Positions 60,308 to 64,000 of a DNA stretch of 64,000 nucleotides are shown here, one piece after another. The notes under the pieces were generated by a model that saw only the letters and a list, made by a program, of their open reading frames with translations, was not told the DNA's origin and searched no databases. The stretch comes from CAVPPA01 sp963841325 (GTDB taxonomy: Bacteria; Patescibacteriota; Saccharimonadia; Saccharimonadales; UBA4665). Positions within the stretch are counted from its first letter, which is position 1. Each line of letters begins with the position of its first letter. The stretch lies in NCBI GenBank assembly GCA_963841325.1, contig CAWJBZ010000007.1, positions 71,293-135,292 on the forward strand, written 5' to 3'. Position numbers and translations under genes: made by a program.

Positions 60308-60908
60308 TAGCTAGGGAGTGGGATTGCGCGGATGCGCGGTGGTCATAAAGACCAAACTTGACGCTTCATCCGAAACCCGGCTCAACGAGGCAAACCTCGT
60401 TAGCTTTTCAAGACAACCCCTTGAGGGATGGGCAGGTGTGCACCAGGGAGGAATCGGTGGCGATTTTTTTGTGGGGGGGATTCCGTGGGGACAAGCTCGT
60501 TAGCCTTGCTCGGCAAGAAACTTACGGTCATCCCGTACGGATGCTGTACAGCATACCCTTACACTCCGGAGCGATGCCCCAGTATACACCAGCGAACATC
60601 ATTGAACTTTAGCGCACATTACTGCCCATCCCAAGGATGTGGTCTGCCACCCGCTGCGGCTCTCTTTGCCTGCCTAGGACACCCAGGACATCACTTCATA
60701 CCCAACTTTGCGTTCAGGCGTCGGTGTACATCCTGTCGGAAGAAGATCCAGTGTCCTTTGGCCGCATGACATGTTGGCAGACGACCCAGAATTGCACACG
60801 TGACAAACGGCGCAGGCAATCAGGTTTTGTTTACCACAATCAAAGGCGAAGTCCTCCTTTTTTGATATTCCCAGCGGCAGACAGAATCGCTATCTGGCAT
60901 TGGGAATA
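60308..60908. ncRNA. GC-rich multi-stem structured RNA-like locus 2
   Basis: This gene-free gap of 1029 bases holds strong stems. The pairings are AACGAGG/CCTCGTT with a CAAA loop (60384-60390/60395-60401), TGGTC/GACCA (60340-60344/60350-60354), a closing stem GGGATGGGCAG/CTGCCCATCCC (60425-60435/60622-60632) enclosing GGAATC/GATTCC (60450-60455/60479-60484), and a terminal hairpin TATTCCCA/TGGGAATA (60866-60873/60901-60908) with inner CAGA/TCTG. GC content is well above the neighbours. Overlapping ORFs in three frames have no start signal or family. Motifs shared with locus 1 are listed in the findings. Confidence 0.55.
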
Positions 60909-61020
60909 CCCAAAAGAAAACTAAAAGGGAAATAAACTATACTGCTTAAAAAACTAATACCTAGCTACCTTGTTAAATTCCTCTTCGGTCAAGTCTAACC
61001 GACGACCAAAGTTAGTCACT

Positions 61021-61049
61021 AATATATACCAATTTATAAGTTATGTCAA
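61021..61049 (-). promoter_or_regulatory. Near-consensus promoter TTGACA-N17-TATATT with no gene behind it
   Basis: -35 TTGACA (61044-61049) and -10 TATATT (61021-61026), spacing 17, on the minus strand. RNA should start near 61014 and run through the RNA-like locus 2 (60308-60908). No SD or convincing ORF follows; a 19-codon frame from GTG overlaps the start and is weak. Confidence 0.55.
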
Positions 61050-61166
61050 AGTTTTTGTTGTACCCTGTTTCCCCTGTTGACGAAATAGCTAATTGTCGGG
61101 TACTAGAAAATAGACAATAAGGAATCTTTAGGTGTTACTGATGCTTAGTTCAGTGGTCCGGCCTAA

Positions 61167-62825
61167 TTAGGCATTAGGCGGGGTGATATCCAATTGGACA
61201 GATGTTGAACTAGCCTTCAGTCCATTGTCTGAAATGTCATATACTAAAATTTGCCCGAAGTGCGTTTCCAGCTGGCTAACGTCCTCGTCACTAATCGATT
61301 CCAGATATTTCAATATTGTTCTCAGGCTGTTGCCACTGGCCACGATCAGGACGTTTTTGCCATCTTTTAATTGCGGTAAGATGGTATTTAGATAAAACGG
61401 TACTGCCCGTTCCGAAACCATTTTTAGGGTTTCGCCACCGGGAATAGGCACATCCCAACCGCGGCGGAGTTGGTCGAAAGCCTCTTCACCGATTTGTTTT
61501 TCAACTTCCCACTTATTTTTACCGGTATATTCGCCGTAGTTCCGTTCATTGACGGCACCGCTAGTGACAATGTCGACATCAAATTGCTGAGCGGCATCTA
61601 AGATACCCTCCAGCGTTTCCCGGGTCCGAATCTGTTCCGAGCAGTAAGCATTATTAATCTGAATATCCAGTTTTTTGAGGGCTTGCCCGAGCATGGCCGC
61701 TTCTTTAAAGCCGGTATCATCCAGGTGAACATCGGTTAGACCGGTCCACTTTCCGGCCGCATTCCATTCCGACTCGGCGTGACGAACTATCAATAATTTA
61801 CCGATAGTTGGTTTAGGCGGTTCGACTTTGTTGGGTATTTTGCCATACCAGAAATCAATGATATTTTGGGCAGTAGTCTGATTAATCCGTTTAATAGCCT
61901 CAACCGTATTAAAGGCGTTGTGGGGACTGATAATCACATTGGGCATTTCTTCCAGGACGTTGATTTCCAGACTGTGGCGTAAAACATCCTCAGGTAGGGT
62001 GTCGCTTCTCAGTAGAGCGGTTTCTTCGTTATATATGAGCAGTTGTTCGCCTTCGATAACGTCGATAACAGCGCCACCCAGATGGCCACCGTCCAGTGCT
62101 CCGATCAGGGCTTTGGTGTCAACCAGCTCACCCCGAGCGGTATTAATCAAAATGGCTCCGGGTTTCATCTGATTCAGCCGGTCGCGGTTCATCAAGTGGT
62201 GAGTTGATGGCAGATAGGGAGTGTGCAGCGACACCACGTCGGCCTGCTCTAGTAGTTCATCCAGGCTAACGTATTTAAAATGTAACTGCTCTTGGAGTTC
62301 TTCTTTGGGAAAGGCATCATAAGCAATGGTTTGCATTGAAAAACCGTCAGCAATTTTAAGAGCTTTTTGGCCGATGTGGCCGGTACCGATCACCCCAAAG
62401 ACTAGGCCCTCCAAGTCACGGCCCATCAGGTCATTTGCCGAAAACTGTTCTTTTTCGGTAGCTAATACGGCTGGCAGTTTACGCTGTAAAGCCAGTAGCA
62501 AAGTAAAAGCATATTCAGCTACGGTATTTTCACCATAAGTCGGAACATTGACTACGGTAACCCCGTGCTCCTGGGCAGCGGCCAGATCAACATTATTAAA
62601 GCCGGTGGAGCGGCAAGCAATCAGTTTCAGTTTGGGTAGCGCTTCAATTATCTGATGCGTGATATTACAAGAAACAAACGTCGAAATAACTTCAGTATCA
62701 GGGTGGCAATTAGCCAGTTCAAGTTTATCGGCCACGAATTCCCAGTGGTGATCAGTACTGGCCAGAGCGGCACTCAACTGTTTTTGGTCTAATTCAGTCG
62801 CATCGTAAAAATAGATTAGAGCCAT
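61167..62825 (-). CDS. D-lactate dehydrogenase/phosphoglycerate mutase fusion protein
   Basis: 552 residues. The first about 332 are a D-2-hydroxyacid dehydrogenase: CRSTGFNNVDLAAA, GVIGTGHIGQKALKIA, INTARGELVDT, DVIEGEQ and SPHNAFNTVEA (Arg, Glu, His catalytic). The last about 215 are a 2,3-BPG-dependent phosphoglycerate mutase: LLIVRHAESEWNAAGKWTG (catalytic His), RTRETLEGIL and NERNYGEYTG. The usual second His in AHGNSLR is Ser497 here (VASGNSLRT). One uninterrupted frame spans both. Expected roles are D-lactate formation from pyruvate and 3PG/2PG conversion. TATAAT lies 10 bases before the ATG. Confidence 0.88.
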   Translation of the reverse strand: MALIYFYDATELDQKQLSAALASTDHHWEFVADKLELANCHPDTEVISTFVSCNITHQIIEALPKLKLIACRSTGFNNVDLAAAQEHGVTVVNVPTYGENTVAEYAFTLLLALQRKLPAVLATEKEQFSANDLMGRDLEGLVFGVIGTGHIGQKALKIADGFSMQTIAYDAFPKEELQEQLHFKYVSLDELLEQADVVSLHTPYLPSTHHLMNRDRLNQMKPGAILINTARGELVDTKALIGALDGGHLGGAVIDVIEGEQLLIYNEETALLRSDTLPEDVLRHSLEINVLEEMPNVIISPHNAFNTVEAIKRINQTTAQNIIDFWYGKIPNKVEPPKPTIGKLLIVRHAESEWNAAGKWTGLTDVHLDDTGFKEAAMLGQALKKLDIQINNAYCSEQIRTRETLEGILDAAQQFDVDIVTSGAVNERNYGEYTGKNKWEVEKQIGEEAFDQLRRGWDVPIPGGETLKMVSERAVPFYLNTILPQLKDGKNVLIVASGNSLRTILKYLESISDEDVSQLETHFGQILVYDISDNGLKASSTSVQLDITPPNA

Positions 62826-62835
62826 CTCGATATTT

Positions 62836-62841
62836 ATTATA
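62836..62841 (-). promoter_or_regulatory. -10 box of the LDH-PGM gene
   Basis: TATAAT on the minus strand, 10 bases before the fusion gene ATG. The 42-base gap to the divergent enolase gene also contains TATGAG 11 bases before the enolase ATG. Confidence 0.45.
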
Positions 62842-62867
62842 CATAAGAACTATGAGAATATAAGCTT

Positions 62868-63854
62868 ATGAAGATCTCCGCCATTAAAGCCCGGTGGATA
62901 TTAGATTCCCGGGGAGTACCGACAGTTGAAGCGGAGGTTTGGTTAGAATCGGGTATTTACGGGCGGGCAGCGGTGCCTTCTGGAGCATCTACTGGTGTTC
63001 ATGAAGCTCTAGAATTAAGAGATGGCGCTAAAGCCTTTGGCGGTAAGGGTGTCCTAAAAGCCGTCGCTAATGTTGAAGGTGAAATTGCCGATTGTTTACA
63101 TGGCTTAATGGCTGATAATCAGTTTCTAATTGATCAGAAAATGATTGATCTGGACGGCACTCCCAATAAATCCAGGCTTGGAGCCAATGCTATTTTGGCG
63201 GTTTCCCTGGCCTGTGCCCATGCTGCGGCTAATTACCGACACATACCGCTCTATGCCCAAATAAATGATATTGCCCAAAATCCACCAATGTCGATACCGA
63301 TGCCGATGATGAATGTCCTAAATGGTGGTAAGCATGCTACTAATTCAGCCGACTTCCAAGAATATATGATCATTGCTAAAAAGGCTGAAAGCTACGCTCA
63401 GGCCATTCAAGTCGCTGATGAAATATTTCAGGCGTTAAAGAGTGAAATTGCGGCAACTGGTGCTTCTACGGCAGTTGGTGATGAGGGCGGCTTTACCTAT
63501 CCAGTCAAATCCAATACCGAGATGCTTGATTTATTAAACAAGGCTACTGAAGCAGCCGGTTATCAAGTGGGAGTAGATGTCGGATACGCATTGGATGTGG
63601 CTGCATCGGAATTATTTAAAGATGGTAAATATGATCTAAAAACAGAAGGGCGACAGTTAGATAGTTCCGAGATGATTGATTATTTAGAAACTATAGCCCG
63701 CAAGTATCCGATGTTATCGATTGAAGATGGGATAGACCAAGATGCCTGGGAAGATTGGGTAGATTTAACCAAAAGTTTTCTGGAATTAATCCAAGGGTTT
63801 CAGCATATATTGCCTATCCTTCCATATAAGAGCTGCAAAATACTATTTTCCTGA
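62868..63854 (+). pseudogene. eno: Enolase, 3' end replaced by unrelated sequence
   Basis: The first 302 residues are clear enolase: SGASTGVHEALELRDG, NGGKHATNSADFQEYM, AVGDEGGF, VGVDVGYALDVAASE and LSIEDGIDQDAWEDW. From about 63774 the frame continues as 26 residues unlike any enolase and stops at 63854. The missing part would hold the third metal Asp, two catalytic Lys and the His/Ser of the active site, so this copy should be inactive. No shifted frame restores it. The start at 62868 suits family length and composition of the neighbours. Confidence 0.85.
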
Positions 63855-64000
63855 ATCCTCGCAGACTGTCATTTTCCGTCTGAAAGGACAATTGATAAAA
63901 ATGGCCCGGGATTGCCTCATGCAGAAATGTGTATTATCCTGAAAAATATTGTAAGAACTTGCAACCGGACTTTCAAAAGAGTATTATCCACAGACTGACA
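63774..64000. other. Foreign-looking segment after enolase break
   Basis: About 227 bases that match no enolase residue in any frame. It contains GTATTATCC twice (63930-63938 and 63980-63988), as part of ATGTGTATTATCC and GAGTATTATCC. Nothing coding is evident. It could be the start of an inserted element or an assembly join; the window edge hides the far side. Confidence 0.4.

Noticed and set aside
35174..60908. tmRNA, RNase P RNA, 6S RNA or SRP RNA as identities of the two RNA-like loci
   Set aside because: I looked for GAGGAAAGUC, the tmRNA acceptor and tag, and the SRP tip on both strands by eye and found none. Not decisive without a covariance search.
60318..60924. ORFs of 60 to 113 residues in three frames inside locus 2
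   Set aside because: They overlap one another, are rich in Cys/Arg/Pro as expected from random GC-rich sequence, and lack start signals.
1..64000. CRISPR arrays, rRNA genes, riboswitches, prophage genes
   Set aside because: No regularly spaced repeats, rRNA sequence, known aptamer core or phage structural gene was seen by reading both strands.

Overview
This window looks like chromosome of a small-genome Patescibacterium (Candidate Phyla Radiation), most likely a Saccharibacteria (TM7)-type organism. That is inference from gene content and style: GatCAB instead of a glutaminyl-tRNA synthetase, a split transketolase in a sugar-phosphate operon, a type IV pilus ATPase, an L,D-transpeptidase, RarA, RmuC and UvrB, no amino-acid or cofactor biosynthesis operons, moderate GC, and many start codons placed 6-9 bases after a -10 box. 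TGA and TAG both end ordinary genes here, so the genetic code appears standard. No rRNA, CRISPR array, prophage or recognisable transposase gene is present.

Layout. 1-7.5 kb: left-truncated pilus ATPase, a SpoU-type RNA methyltransferase, a CAP-domain surface protein, dnaE and two envelope proteins. 7.6-11.2 kb: gatC-gatA-(small membrane protein)-gatB. 12-16 kb: uvrB and two poorly known genes. 16.0-16.9 kb: a GC-rich cassette with two small SD-led ORFs between strong RNA hairpins. 17-23.8 kb: carbon block (PfkB kinase, class II aldolase, split transketolase, Rpe, RpiB, GAPDH, pyrophosphatase). 23.8-33.4 kb: flavin reductase, TrxB, glutaredoxin, FKBP, PheT/PheS, a glycosidase broken by one amber codon, RmuC, L,D-transpeptidase. 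33.6-42.2 kb: transporter, MPG glycosylase, a GC-rich structured RNA-like locus, a bactofilin-like membrane protein, a second GC-rich cassette, RarA, PEBP, MFS exporter. 42.4-44 kb: tRNA-Gln and a RelA/SpoT enzyme. 44-46.8 kb: a three-gene flavin electron-transfer operon (FMN-binding protein, ApbE, RnfD/NqrB-FNR fusion). 46.9-53.8 kb: S51 peptidase, response regulator, DUF2156 protein, a heterodimeric ABC exporter. 54-60 kb: PEP synthase, adenylate-kinase-like protein, DUF218 protein between 29-base direct repeats, Nudix-like protein. 60.3-60.9 kb: a second structured RNA-like locus related to the first. 61.2 kb to the end: a D-lactate-dehydrogenase/phosphoglycerate-mutase fusion divergent from an enolase that breaks off at about 63773.

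How it fits together. The enzymes support fermentative lower glycolysis plus the non-oxidative pentose phosphate pathway: aldolase, transketolase, Rpe, RpiB, GAPDH, phosphoglycerate mutase, enolase, PEP synthase and D-lactate dehydrogenase. The flavin operon, a second soluble FNR-like reductase, TrxB and glutaredoxin handle redox. The most interesting items are the paired RNA-like loci, the LDH-PGM fusion with a catalytic His replaced by Ser, the minimal flavin electron-transfer operon, the GC-rich cassettes, the broken enolase and glycosidase, and the leaderless promoter architecture.
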